The notes: generated by a model from the letters alone, not told the origin. A DNA stretch of 20,524 nt from Parvularculaceae bacterium UBA4496 (GCA_002388885.1 DGNI01000031.1:1-20524), one strand, 5' to 3'; positions 7,303 through 15,657 are shown, counted from the first letter of the stretch. Translations and numbers: made by a program.

Positions 7303-9543
7303 ATGAACGCTATATTTGACCGCCGCCGTTTTTTGCAGTTTTCGCTTGCCGGGGGCGCCCTTTTAATCGCGGATGCGCCCTTAAGGTATGCGAGGGCGAG
7401 TGAATCTTCTGGCGAATTTCTCGGCGATATCGGTCCTTATTTGAAAATCAATCCCGACAATACGCTTGTACTCGGTGCACCGTCGCCGGAGATCGGTTCA
7501 GGCATGCACACATCCCTGCCGATGCTGATTGCGGAAGAACTAGGCGCAGATTTCGCGACGGTCAGCGTCAAGCAAATGCCAATCAAACTGCTGACGCGTC
7601 CGGAAGGCGGTTATCGCTGGGCTTATGGCGTGCAGGGCGGCGGCGGCAGCTTTACCTTGCGTCAAAACTGGCAGCCGGTGCGACACCTTGCGGCTGTGAC
7701 GCGAAATATTCTTATAAATGCTGCTGCGGAAGAGTGGAGCGTTCCCGCTGGCGAACTGCACACAGAAGAAAATCATGTTGTGCATGCTAGCAGTGGACGG
7801 CGGCTCGCCTTCTCTGCGATTGCGTCCCGCGCAGCGGCGAAACCATTCCCCGAAGTGACTCCGGATCAGGAGGTCGACTTCAAGGACCCGTCCGATTATT
7901 CCATTATCGGCAAATGGCAGCGCTCCAAGGGCGTTGAAGACGTCGTTACAGGCAAAGCGATGTTCGGTATCGATGGTGAGCTGCCCGGCATGTTGCATGC
8001 CGTCATGTCGCGATCGCCGTATTTTAAGGGAAGCGTTGCATCAGTTGATGACGCGGCTGCGCGCGCTGTGCCCGGCGTCCGGCACATCATAACGCTCGAT
8101 CCCCCGTCAGCAGAACTTAGCAACAGCTATATCGCTGCTGGTGTCGCCGTCGTTGCGGACAGCCTGTGGGCGGCGATGAAGGCGCGCCGCCTTCTCGAAA
8201 TCGAATGGGATAAAGGCGAGGGCGCCGGAGAAAGCTCTGAAGCATTGTTCGAGCAGATGGCGGAAATACAAAAAGAGCCGGGTCTGGAGTTTGCAAAAGA
8301 CGGCGAGGGCCGGGCGGCGCTCAGCAGCAGCGGAAAGGTTGTTGAGGTGACATACGAGTTACCCCTTCTTGCACACGCCACCATGGAGCCGATGAACTGC
8401 ACCGTGCATGCCCGTGCTGATAGCGCTGACGTTGTTGCGCCGGGGCACAGCTGCGGCGGCATGCTGGTCAATCTCTCTCGTGCGCTCGGCATTGAAGTAA
8501 CGTCGATAAATATGATCTCCCTGCGCACCGGCGGCAGTTTCGGGCGCCGGCTGCGCGCTGATATGGCGGTCGAAGCTGGCCTCATCTCGCGCAAAGTGGG
8601 CGCGCCCGTGAAGCTGGTCTGGACTCGCGAAGATGATATGGGCGCCGATTGGTACCGCCCGCAATCACGGCATATCCTGCACGCCGCGCTAACCGATGAC
8701 GGCGGCGTCTCCGCATGGGCGCACAGCGCGTGTCTCGCCACGTCTGCCAGCGGCGATGTCGATATTCCCGACGTCATGCGGAACACGGTCTGGGTCGATA
8801 ATTATCCGCGCCGCCTCGTCGATAATTTTGAAGTGGATGTTCATCACATCTCATGGGCGACGCCGAACGGTCCCTGGCGCGCACCCATGCCGACGCAACA
8901 CGCGTTTGTCGTTGAAAGTTTTATCAACGAATTGGCGGCTGAGGCGAAGGCCGATCCGCTGGAATTCCGCCTTCGTCTGCTCGGCGAGACGCGCGACATG
9001 CCGTATGACGATCATGGCGGGCCGACCTACAATACCGGCCGCTGGGCGGCGGTCCTTAAAAAAGCCGCCAATGAAGCCGGATGGGGCGGCCGGTTGCGCC
9101 GTCGGCAAGGCCGCGGCATCGCCGGTTATTTCACATTCGGCAGTTACTGCGCCGTGGTTGTAGACGTGGAGGCAAGTCGCTCGAATGATATTCGCGTAAC
9201 ACGCATCGTCGTTGCGGGTGACGCGGGCCTGATCGTCAATCCGAACGGTTTCAAGGCGCAGTTGGAAGGCGGCGTTCTGGACGGGCTTTCGACAGCGCTA
9301 CGTCTCAAGGTCGACGTGGAGGATGGACGCGCCGTGCAACAGAATTTCGATACATATCAATTCATGCGAATCGCCGACGCGCCTCCGGTCGTCGAGACGC
9401 ATCTGATTCAAGGCGCTGATGAAGTGCACGGCACAGGAGAGATCGCGACACCGCCTTTGGCGCCGGCGCTATGCGACGCAATTTATCAAGCGACGGGAAA
9501 ACGAATCCGCAAGCTGCCAATCGGCGATCAGTTGAAAGCATAA
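7303..9543 (+). CDS. Tat-exported molybdenum hydroxylase large subunit (xanthine oxidase family, isoquinoline 1-oxidoreductase beta / aldehyde oxidase type)
   Basis: 746 residues. The N-terminus has a twin-arginine signal, [10 protein letters not shown] (6-15), followed by an alanine-rich hydrophobic stretch. The enzyme should therefore be exported folded with cofactor already in place. Family motifs include the glycine-rich GGSFGRR (410-416), [13 protein letters not shown] (523-535) and the C-terminal GTGE (710-713), whose Glu713 matches the catalytic glutamate of the family. This branch works with a two-cluster Fe-S small subunit and no FAD subunit, unlike xanthine dehydrogenase. It oxidises aldehydes or N-heterocycles by hydroxylation. 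The start at 7303 has AGAGGA just upstream. The small subunit gene follows after 22 bases, and assembly genes come next. The order large-then-small is opposite to the iorAB naming order. The substrate is unknown; the neighbouring alcohol and aldehyde dehydrogenases favour an aldehyde. Confidence 0.91.
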   Translation: MNAIFDRRRFLQFSLAGGALLIADAPLRYARASESSGEFLGDIGPYLKINPDNTLVLGAPSPEIGSGMHTSLPMLIAEELGADFATVSVKQMPIKLLTRPEGGYRWAYGVQGGGGSFTLRQNWQPVRHLAAVTRNILINAAAEEWSVPAGELHTEENHVVHASSGRRLAFSAIASRAAAKPFPEVTPDQEVDFKDPSDYSIIGKWQRSKGVEDVVTGKAMFGIDGELPGMLHAVMSRSPYFKGSVASVDDAAARAVPGVRHIITLDPPSAELSNSYIAAGVAVVADSLWAAMKARRLLEIEWDKGEGAGESSEALFEQMAEIQKEPGLEFAKDGEGRAALSSSGKVVEVTYELPLLAHATMEPMNCTVHARADSADVVAPGHSCGGMLVNLSRALGIEVTSINMISLRTGGSFGRRLRADMAVEAGLISRKVGAPVKLVWTREDDMGADWYRPQSRHILHAALTDDGGVSAWAHSACLATSASGDVDIPDVMRNTVWVDNYPRRLVDNFEVDVHHISWATPNGPWRAPMPTQHAFVVESFINELAAEAKADPLEFRLRLLGETRDMPYDDHGGPTYNTGRWAAVLKKAANEAGWGGRLRRRQGRGIAGYFTFGSYCAVVVDVEASRSNDIRVTRIVVAGDAGLIVNPNGFKAQLEGGVLDGLSTALRLKVDVEDGRAVQQNFDTYQFMRIADAPPVVETHLIQGADEVHGTGEIATPPLAPALCDAIYQATGKRIRKLPIGDQLKA

Positions 9544-9565
9544 AGAAATTCTACGGAGCAAAAAA

Positions 9566-10033
9566 ATGGTCCAATTTACGGTCAACGGAAAAACCATGAA
9601 TTATGACGGCGACGCGGACATGCCGCTATTATGGTACCTGCGCGAGGATGCAGGCCTTAAAGGAACGAAATTCGGCTGCGGCATCGCCCAGTGCGGCGCC
9701 TGTACGGTGCACCTCAATGGCCAGGCTTTCCGTTCTTGCGTAGTACCGATAGCGTCGGTGGCGGGGGCGGACATTGTCACCATTGAAGGACTGGCGGATG
9801 GCGAAAACCTTCATCCTGCTCAGGAGGCTTGGATAGAAGAGGACGTTCCACAATGCGGCTATTGCCAGGCTGGCCAGATTATGGCCACGGCGGAGCTGCT
9901 TTCTCGCAATGACAATCCGAGCGACGAGGATATCGACGCTAACATCACCAATATCTGTCGTTGCGGGACTTATTACCGGATCCGCAAGGCCGTTCACCGC
10001 GCGGCGGAAATCAAGCGCGATCGCGAGTCTTAA
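9566..10033 (+). CDS. [2Fe-2S] small subunit of the molybdenum hydroxylase (IorA type)
   Basis: 155 residues. The N-terminal ferredoxin-like domain has cluster ligands Cys38, Cys43, Cys46 and Cys58, in [10 protein letters not shown] and RSC. The C-terminal helical domain has Cys97 and Cys100 (QCGYCQAGQ) plus Cys131 and Cys133 (NICRCGTY). All eight ligands of the two clusters are present. It has no signal peptide, so it presumably crosses the membrane bound to the Tat-bearing large subunit; this is inference from the family. GGAG lies about 10 bases before the ATG. It passes electrons from the molybdenum site to an external acceptor. No cytochrome c subunit is encoded next to it, so the acceptor is not evident here. 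Confidence 0.94.
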   Translation: MVQFTVNGKTMNYDGDADMPLLWYLREDAGLKGTKFGCGIAQCGACTVHLNGQAFRSCVVPIASVAGADIVTIEGLADGENLHPAQEAWIEEDVPQCGYCQAGQIMATAELLSRNDNPSDEDIDANITNICRCGTYYRIRKAVHRAAEIKRDRES

Positions 10034-10104
10034 GACGGCATTGCTGGAATGCACCTATCTGCGCGGGGCCCTTGCGTTTTCGCGCCGTTGGTATTGAGTC
10101 CGGC

Positions 10105-11040
10105 ATGATGAAATCAGCATATAAAGAAAACGTGCTGCCGGACATGGCGGCGTGGCGCCGCTCTGGTCTGAAGACGGCGCTCGTGACGCTTGTGCGTATC
10201 GAGGGTGTTTCGCCGCGCCCGCTCGGCTCGCAGATGGCGGTCAATGAAAACGGCGAAGCGTGCGGGCTGATCACCGGCGGCTGTGCGGAAGCGGCGATCA
10301 TCGCCGAGGCGCAGGACGTTATCGCCAAAGGCGCGAACCGTTGCGTGCGCTTTGGCGTCGGCTCTCCTTACATGGACGTTCGCTTGCCGTGCGGATCAGG
10401 TATTGACGTGTTCTTTGATGCAACGCTTCCCGGCCCAGATGTCGATGCATTGCTCGCGGCGCAGGACGCGCGCCGGCCGGCAGCGATAGCGTTCGATCTG
10501 GCGCGTCTGAAAACCGGTCTATGTGCGCCCGAAATGGGCGCTGCCTGCGACGAATATGTAAAGACCTACGCACCGGATACAAAGCTGCTCATCATCGGCA
10601 AGGGCGCCGCCACGCCGTTTACCGCGCAAATGGCGCGAGCGGCGGGCTTTGAAGTCCATGTATTCTCGCCGGAAGCCGAAACCCTCGAAGACGCCAAACC
10701 GTTTTGCGCAACGGTCGCGCACCTGACCTCCGATGAACAATCTATATTGCCTGCCATGGACCTCTGGACGGCTGTGGTAACGCTCTTCCACGAACATGAG
10801 TGGGAATTGAATTTTCTTCAGTCCGCATTGCGGTCGGACTGTTTTTATATCGGCGCGCTCGGCAGCAGGCGCACCCATGCAGACCGTCTCTCCATGTTAC
10901 GAGAGAAGGGCATGGATGAAAAAAACTTGCAGCGCATAAGCGGCCCGGTCGGGATTGATATTGGCGCCAAATCGCCGCCGGAAATCGCCTTGTCGATTAT
11001 TGCAGAGATAGTTGAAACGAGACGCAGGTTGGACCTGTGA
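10105..11040 (+). CDS. XdhC/CoxI-family molybdenum cofactor maturation factor
   Basis: 311 residues in two parts. The N-terminal XdhC/CoxI domain contains SPRPLGSQMAV (36-46), LITGGCAEA (55-63) and LPCGSGIDVFF (94-104). The C-terminal Rossmann-like XdhC_C domain includes LLIIGKGAA and ends in DIGAKSPPEIALSIIAEI. Such proteins bind the molybdenum cofactor, help place the terminal sulfido ligand and insert the cofactor into xanthine-oxidase-family enzymes in the cytosol. The start was set at 10105, 71 bases after the small-subunit stop. The frame stays open upstream to 9961 but overlaps the Fe-S gene. The ribosome site is weak. The stop TGA shares four bases with the GTG start of the next gene, so the two maturation genes are probably co-translated. 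Confidence 0.9.
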   Translation: MMKSAYKENVLPDMAAWRRSGLKTALVTLVRIEGVSPRPLGSQMAVNENGEACGLITGGCAEAAIIAEAQDVIAKGANRCVRFGVGSPYMDVRLPCGSGIDVFFDATLPGPDVDALLAAQDARRPAAIAFDLARLKTGLCAPEMGAACDEYVKTYAPDTKLLIIGKGAATPFTAQMARAAGFEVHVFSPEAETLEDAKPFCATVAHLTSDEQSILPAMDLWTAVVTLFHEHEWELNFLQSALRSDCFYIGALGSRRTHADRLSMLREKGMDEKNLQRISGPVGIDIGAKSPPEIALSIIAEIVETRRRLDL

Positions 11041-11660
11041 AAGAACTTCAAAATTATGCGGCAATTCTAGTCGCCGCCGGGCTGTCGTCGCGTTTTGGCC
11101 AGGATGATAAACTGCTGACTGAAATTTGTGGCGCGCCGCTTCTTTCATGGAGCCTGAAACCGCTTTTAAGCGCAGGGTTAGGGTGGATCGTTATTGTCAC
11201 TGGCGAAAATGACGAGCAAGTGCGCTCATTGTGCCAGGATTTGCAGGTTACATTCGTAAATAATCCCAATCCGTCATCCGGGATCGGCGCTTCAATCGCC
11301 ATTGGCGCCGGTGCGATCCGCGAAAAGATAAAAGACGTTTTTATTTGTCTGGGCGACATGCCGCTGATCCCGCCTTTCATCTTCCAAGATCTGGCAAACA
11401 TGCTAGCAGCCGTTGAAGGCACGGACGCTGCCGCTCCGGTCCATAACGGCAAGCGTGGACACCCGGTGCTGTTTCATCGCAGGCATCTGGCGGCGCTTCA
11501 GAGTTTAAGCGGCGATGAGGGCGCGCGTAGTATTCTGAAAACGCCGGGATTCCATATGGCTGAACAACGCGTTCAGGACGCTGGCGTTTTAATTGATCTG
11601 GACAGGCTGGAACACCGGTCCGACATAGAACAACGAGTCAAACAGGTATTCGGAATCTAA
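11037..11660 (+). CDS. MocA-like molybdenum cofactor cytidylyltransferase (NTP_transf_3)
   Basis: 207 residues. The nucleotidyltransferase signature LVAAGLSSRFGQDDKLL (11-27), NPNPSSGIGASI (76-87), the metal-binding GDMPL (106-110) and RGHPVLF match the MocA/MobA-like family. It likely attaches CMP to molybdopterin to give the MCD form used by xanthine-oxidase-family enzymes such as the IorB-like protein upstream. The choice of CTP over GTP is inferred from context, since MobA proteins make the guanine form. It starts with GTG inside the XdhC stop (GTGA, 4-base overlap). It closes the five-kilobase molybdenum-enzyme operon. No strong terminator follows. Confidence 0.88.
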   Translation: MKELQNYAAILVAAGLSSRFGQDDKLLTEICGAPLLSWSLKPLLSAGLGWIVIVTGENDEQVRSLCQDLQVTFVNNPNPSSGIGASIAIGAGAIREKIKDVFICLGDMPLIPPFIFQDLANMLAAVEGTDAAAPVHNGKRGHPVLFHRRHLAALQSLSGDEGARSILKTPGFHMAEQRVQDAGVLIDLDRLEHRSDIEQRVKQVFGI

Positions 11661-11782
11661 ATGACCTTTCGTACTTATTATTACGAGAAGCTTAACGGTA
11701 ATTCTGAAAAGACCGGGCTTTTTAGCGCTATTTGAATTTAACCTAAAAAGAGCGTTAACACCTATCCTCTAGTCCTGCCTGA
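11661..11782 (+). promoter_or_regulatory. AT-rich spacer with inverted repeat before the GGDEF-EAL gene
   Basis: An 8-bp inverted repeat CTTTTTAG (11718-11725) and CTAAAAAG (11743-11750) surrounds a 17-base centre. TTGAAT at 11732-11737 could be a -35 box, but no good -10 follows at 17 bases. AAAAG...CTTTTT at 11707-11723 might be a weak terminator of the preceding operon. Two TTAA sites (11738, 11755) are 13 bases apart, which does not match the TTAA-N7-TTAA CtrA pattern. No ribosome site precedes the ATG at 11783, and an in-frame TGA touches that ATG. Confidence 0.3.
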
Positions 11783-14098
11783 ATGGGCGTTGCGAGTAAT
11801 TTTCGAGACATCTTGCATGATCGGTTGTGGGGTGATGCTGACGGTGCGGATTACTTTCTGATCGCGCGCCGGCGGCTATTTACTTCTGTATGCGTGCTGA
11901 TCGGCGCTGCAGGTGCATTATCCGGCGGCCTTTCATTTCAGTATAATTATCAAGCTGCGCCATTTTTTGCGGTGCTAGGCGTTGCAGTTCCTGTCCTTAT
12001 TGGGTTCGCTCCCATATTGGTATCGCCCGGATCAAGCGTAACGAGACCCTCAATTTTTCTACTGTCTATCCTTTATGTTCACCTGACGCTAATGGCGGTT
12101 GCTCCCGGTGGAGCACATGCACAAATATATCTTGCCGCGATACCTGTGTTAAGTGGATTGCTCATCGGTTTTCGCGCCGGGCTTTTTTCGACTGTGCTTA
12201 TCCTTGCGACCCTTACGGTGCTTTCTCTGGGAATAATTTCCGCTTGGTCCGGATTGACGACAGGCATTCTTGTGTTTGGTCTTATGCTGGCTGTGAGCTT
12301 GTTTCAGCATGAAATCGAACAAGCAAATGCATCTTTGATATCCATGAACAACATGAGCAGGTCCGCCTCTGAGCGTGCTCAGGAAATGAACCGGCTCTTG
12401 GAAGTGACCCTGGACAGTATAGATCATGGTGTTGCTGCGTATGACGCAAAACTGCAGCTTGTAGCCTGGAACGTAAACTACGAAAAACTATTTGACTTTC
12501 CGGTTGGATGGTTGCGCAAAGGCCGAACTCTTGAAGAATACTTTCGATTAAACGCCTCTCGTGGAGAATATGGAGAGGAAGCAATGCAGGACATAAACGA
12601 AGCGGTTGGCATTCGTATGAATCAGCTCGATGTTGACGTCGACGAAGTCAAGCCGCATCGATACATACGCAAACGCCCGAATGGCCGCTTCCTGGAAATT
12701 ATCGGAAATCCGACCCCCGATGGCGGCCTGGTTGTCACATTTGCAGATATTACAGACCGTGAAGAATCCCGCCAGGAAGTGGAAAGACTGGCGTGGACGG
12801 ACCCGCTAACAGAATTGTTCAATCGCAACAGTCTTCGCTCGACCATCGTAAAATCCATGAACATCGCTTCTGGCGCAGGGAAGAAGATCGCATTGCTCAT
12901 GGTCGATCTCGATAAATTCAAGCCCGTGAATGATACTTATGGACACGCCGCCGGGGACGAGGTGCTGCGTGTAATCGCCCGTAGGCTGAAGGAGAATATC
13001 CGATCCAGCGATTTTGCGTTCCGGTTAGGCGGAGATGAATTCGCGGTTCTGGTTTTTTTGAAAAAGGAGACCACCGAAATAAACGGATTTATGCCGCGTT
13101 TTCTTGAAACATTACGCGCGCCGATCGATTTCGAGGGACGTGAACTTTGTGTTGGCGCCAGCATTGGCGTATCGTTTTATCCTGATAGCGATGAAAATCC
13201 GGATGAGCTGATCCGCAAGGCGGATATTGCGCTCTATGAAGCCAAAGAAAACGGACGGAACTGTTTTCGCGTGTACGATCAGGAAGTTGATGAAAAAGCC
13301 CAAAAACAGCAGTTATTTGAAGCCGGTATTCGCGACGCGCTGAATCGGAAAGAATTTGAACTCTACTACCAGCCAAAATATAGCGTCCGGGATGATAAAA
13401 TTATTGGCGCTGAAGCGTTAATTCGCTGGAATCATCCGTCACTTGGAATTGTATCTCCAGCCGAATTCATCCCGATAGCCGAACGAAGTGATCTGGTTTT
13501 CCCTGTCGGGGCATGGGTAATGCGCAGCGCGTGGCGGCAGGCGCATCTTTGGGTTGAACAATTCGGCTCAGCCGACTTCTGTCTGAGAGTGAATGTATCG
13601 GCGCGCCAGTTTTTTGACGAGAGCTTCTTGAGATTGCTGCGCGAACTGGCCGCCTCGCGACCAGAGCTTGCATCGCATATTGATCTTGAAATCACCGAAG
13701 AAGTCACCGTTGGAAATGTTACTGAAGCGGCGACGCGCATGCGCGAAATCCGTGATATCGGCTTTAATATTTCTATCGACGACTTCGGGACCGGTTATTC
13801 GAGTATTTCTTATCTTCACCAGCTTCCGGTTCGGAAAATCAAGATCGATAAATCATTCCTCGACGATTTCGACACTGGCAAACAGGCGCGAGCAGTAATT
13901 AAGTCAATGATCAGGTTGGGGCATAACCTGGGCGTAAAGGTCGTCGCCGAAGGTGTGGAAACTGCAGAACAGGCTGCTTTCTTGCGGGAGAATGAGTGCG
14001 ACGAGATTCAGGGATACTATATTGGCAAGCCCATGAAGGCGACGTTATTTGCAAATATGTTGGCGCGGGAAAATGTAGAAAAGCGAAAACTTGCGTAA
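11783..14098 (+). CDS. Membrane PAS-GGDEF-EAL protein, bifunctional cyclic-di-GMP synthase/phosphodiesterase candidate
   Basis: 771 residues. About six membrane helices (33-52, 60-80, 90-107, 115-132, 137-154, 158-176) are followed by a linker helix and a PAS-like domain (about 206-325). The GGDEF domain (about 333-495) has intact GGDEF at 416-420 and an inhibitory RxxD site, RSSD 407-410, five residues before it. The EAL domain (about 508-760) keeps EAL (544-546), NVSARQ, LEITEE, DDFGTGYSS (666-674), KIDKSF, AEGVET and QGYYIGKP. Both catalytic centres look intact, so it could make or break cyclic-di-GMP depending on input. The ATG at 11783 is the most upstream possible because TGA directly precedes it. 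Its DNA looks lower in GC than its neighbours. It stands alone, with its own spacers on each side. Confidence 0.93.
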   Translation: MGVASNFRDILHDRLWGDADGADYFLIARRRLFTSVCVLIGAAGALSGGLSFQYNYQAAPFFAVLGVAVPVLIGFAPILVSPGSSVTRPSIFLLSILYVHLTLMAVAPGGAHAQIYLAAIPVLSGLLIGFRAGLFSTVLILATLTVLSLGIISAWSGLTTGILVFGLMLAVSLFQHEIEQANASLISMNNMSRSASERAQEMNRLLEVTLDSIDHGVAAYDAKLQLVAWNVNYEKLFDFPVGWLRKGRTLEEYFRLNASRGEYGEEAMQDINEAVGIRMNQLDVDVDEVKPHRYIRKRPNGRFLEIIGNPTPDGGLVVTFADITDREESRQEVERLAWTDPLTELFNRNSLRSTIVKSMNIASGAGKKIALLMVDLDKFKPVNDTYGHAAGDEVLRVIARRLKENIRSSDFAFRLGGDEFAVLVFLKKETTEINGFMPRFLETLRAPIDFEGRELCVGASIGVSFYPDSDENPDELIRKADIALYEAKENGRNCFRVYDQEVDEKAQKQQLFEAGIRDALNRKEFELYYQPKYSVRDDKIIGAEALIRWNHPSLGIVSPAEFIPIAERSDLVFPVGAWVMRSAWRQAHLWVEQFGSADFCLRVNVSARQFFDESFLRLLRELAASRPELASHIDLEITEEVTVGNVTEAATRMREIRDIGFNISIDDFGTGYSSISYLHQLPVRKIKIDKSFLDDFDTGKQARAVIKSMIRLGHNLGVKVVAEGVETAEQAAFLRENECDEIQGYYIGKPMKATLFANMLARENVEKRKLA

Positions 14099-14210
14099 GC
14101 GCTTATAAATTCCGAAATGTGAAATTCATTCACTAATTCTTCGTCATGGCGGTCAAATAAAGCACATTTTTGTCAATTTATTTTTATAATTTCCGTCTCG
14201 GTCTTGATTG
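14099..14210. other. AT-rich intergenic stretch after the GGDEF-EAL gene
   Basis: Strongly AT-rich with runs of T and A (for example 14168-14191), containing TTGTCA and TATAAT-like strings at a wrong spacing (9 bases). It probably carries the promoter of the hydrolase gene. No clear terminator for the preceding gene is seen. Confidence 0.3.
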
Positions 14211-14267
14211 TTTATCCGCCTACAGACATTAGCTGACGGATATTGTTATCCAATAGGCGGAGATAAA
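14211..14267 (+). promoter_or_regulatory. Leader fold that can sequester the hydrolase ribosome site
   Basis: CCGCCTA (14216-14222) pairs perfectly with TAGGCGG (14254-14260), and TTTAT (14211-14215) pairs with ATAAA (14263-14267) across a 2-base bulge. Inside lies a perfect small hairpin, GGATA (14238-14242) with TATCC (14247-14251). The ribosome site GGCGGAG and the bases up to the ATG at 14268 are all inside the stem. This geometry would block translation unless it is opened. An operator in DNA is an alternative reading. Confidence 0.45.
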
Positions 14268-15329
14268 ATGCTGGACTGGACCTTAAACCGTATAATGACA
14301 TGTATAATTGCCGCCGTGATGGCGTGGGTCGCCTTCGGCGTGAGCCCGCAAGTGAGGGCGGGTGAGCTGGGTTGTTCAAACATATCCGTGCCGGTTTCCA
14401 TCGCGCCCGGTGCGCCGAAAGTTTATTCGATTTACGGAAAGCTTTGCCATCCTGACGCCGGTCCCTCCGACGTCATTCAAATTCTTGTCCACGGCTATTC
14501 ATATGATCATCGCTACTGGGCGTTGCCGGGTTTTGGCGATGACTATGATTATGTGAAAGTTGCAAACGAAGCAGGATATACGACGCTCGCCATCGACAGG
14601 CTCGGTTCCGCCGGCGGCAGTTCCCGCCCGCCAAGCGCGCTTGTGACGTTTCAGGCGGGCGCCGTATCGCTTCATGATGTCATATCTGCTGCGCGCAACG
14701 GCGCCGTTCCGGGCGGGCCTTATCAAAATGTCGTCACGGTCGGTCATTCAGCCGGAACAGCGATCGCCTGGATCGAGGCGTCGCTGTTTCAGGATGTGGA
14801 CGGCATCATCGCCACAGGATTCGGTCATCCCTTCGGCGCGGTGCAGGGCCTGCTTCTCAACACCTTTCCGGCGTTTCTGGACTCGCGCCTTCGTCCGCTG
14901 GTCGGTTGGGATCTCGGTTATCTGACAACAACGCCGGGGTCGAGGGACGACCTTTTCTATCGTGTGGAAACGAGCGACCCGGCCGTAATTGCGTACGACG
15001 AAGCGATGAAAGGGCTTGCGACGTCGGGTGAGTTACTGACGCTTTCAACCGGCGAGCTTGGAACGTTGGCAATCACCGTGCCCGTGCTGTTCGTCATGGG
15101 CGAGTACGACCAGATATTTTGCCTCGGTGAAAATCTCGGCGGTTTTGTCGATTGTTCGTCCGATGAAACGCTTTACACGTCCGAACGCATTTACTTTCCA
15201 CTGGTCTCGGATTTTGAGGCTTACGTTCATCTCGGCGCCGGCCACAACATCAACCTTCACGATGGCGCAACGGACTGGTTCGACCGTGCGGCCGAATGGA
15301 TGAGCGAACGGTTTCCGCAGGGGCACTAG
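14268..15329 (+). CDS. Exported alpha/beta hydrolase
   Basis: 353 residues. The N-terminus (residues 9-31, ending PQVRA-GEL) looks like a signal peptide. The alpha/beta hydrolase fold shows the oxyanion HGYSYDHRYW (75-84), nucleophile elbow GHSAG (159-163, Ser161), the acid region MGEYDQIF (277-284, Asp281) and the histidine in GAGHN (323-327, His326). The triad is complete. It is likely an esterase or lipase-like enzyme in the periplasm or outside the cell; the substrate is unknown. The start at 14268 was chosen for its ribosome site GGCGGAG and signal peptide; the open frame extends to a TTG at 14208 without either. It stands as a single gene, with a leader that can fold over the ribosome site and a hairpin terminator downstream. 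Confidence 0.87.
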   Translation: MLDWTLNRIMTCIIAAVMAWVAFGVSPQVRAGELGCSNISVPVSIAPGAPKVYSIYGKLCHPDAGPSDVIQILVHGYSYDHRYWALPGFGDDYDYVKVANEAGYTTLAIDRLGSAGGSSRPPSALVTFQAGAVSLHDVISAARNGAVPGGPYQNVVTVGHSAGTAIAWIEASLFQDVDGIIATGFGHPFGAVQGLLLNTFPAFLDSRLRPLVGWDLGYLTTTPGSRDDLFYRVETSDPAVIAYDEAMKGLATSGELLTLSTGELGTLAITVPVLFVMGEYDQIFCLGENLGGFVDCSSDETLYTSERIYFPLVSDFEAYVHLGAGHNINLHDGATDWFDRAAEWMSERFPQGH

Positions 15330-15341
15330 CTAAGCGATAGG

Positions 15342-15383
15342 TTTCGCCGAACTGCGCTGGTTTCGCGAATGATTTCTGGCCCT
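15342..15383. repeat. Diverged copy of a palindromic intergenic repeat
   Basis: This stretch resembles 15541-15580 at many positions: both share TTTCGCCG.ACTGCG, then TTCGCGAA and a GG-C ending. The dyad is much degraded here. Two related copies within 250 bases suggest a REP-like repeat. More copies elsewhere would be needed to prove it. Confidence 0.4.
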
Positions 15384-15404
15384 CGCCGGAGCATTCTCCG
15401 CTTT

Positions 15405-15427
15405 CAAAAGCGCCGCTGGCGCTTTTG
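15405..15427. terminator. Bidirectional intrinsic terminator between the hydrolase gene and tRNA-Ala
   Basis: A perfect 10-bp inverted repeat surrounds GCT: CAAAAGCGCC (15405-15414) and GGCGCTTTTG (15418-15427). Read either way, this gives a GC stem (GCGCC/GGCGC) followed by TTTT. It lies 76 bases after the hydrolase stop and about 155 bases past the tRNA end on the other strand. The T tract is short. Confidence 0.5.
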
Positions 15428-15429
15428 AC

Positions 15430-15495
15430 CTGACTTCGTCAGACCAGCTACGAGGGGTGGAACCCCTAAAGACATAGATCGAACCTTGTCGATCT
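15430..15495. repeat. Three consecutive small perfect hairpins
   Basis: CTGAC-TTC-GTCAG (15430-15442), AGGGGT-GGA-ACCCCT (15453-15467) and AGATCGA-N6-TCGATCT (15476-15495) follow the terminator-like hairpin almost without gaps. None has a clear T tract on either side. The function is unknown. Confidence 0.45.
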
Positions 15496-15508
15496 TTGTC
15501 CGACATAT

Positions 15509-15523
15509 AAAAACCGAGGCGGT
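15509..15523 (-). terminator. Weak terminator candidate for tRNA-Ala
   Basis: On the minus strand a 4-bp stem ACCG/CGGT with a CCT loop is followed by five T residues (15509-15513), about 60 bases past the tRNA 3' end. The stem is short, so the call is weak. Confidence 0.28.
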
Positions 15524-15540
15524 GATAAAAACACTATGGA

Positions 15541-15580
15541 TTTCGCCGGACTGCGTTCGCTTCGCGAACGGTTCCGGCTC
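15541..15580. repeat. REP-like palindrome directly after tRNA-Ala
   Basis: Outer arms GCCGGA (15545-15550) and TCCGGC (15573-15578) and inner arms CGTTCGC (15554-15560) and GCGAACG (15564-15570) form a 34-base hairpin with a TTC loop and a small internal loop. It ends four bases from the CCA end of the tRNA. No T tract follows directly, so it is not a typical terminator. It may be a processing signal or a palindromic repeat. Confidence 0.45.
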
Positions 15581-15581
15581 A

Positions 15582-15657
<76 letters not shown>

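Noticed and set aside
8127..8786. 219-codon minus-strand frame
   Set aside because: Lies wholly inside the molybdenum hydroxylase gene; its composition (Ser, Arg, Ala rich) is that of an antisense shadow in GC-rich DNA.
11738..11758. CtrA-like pair of TTAA sites
   Set aside because: The spacing is 13 bases, whereas the known CtrA box has 7.
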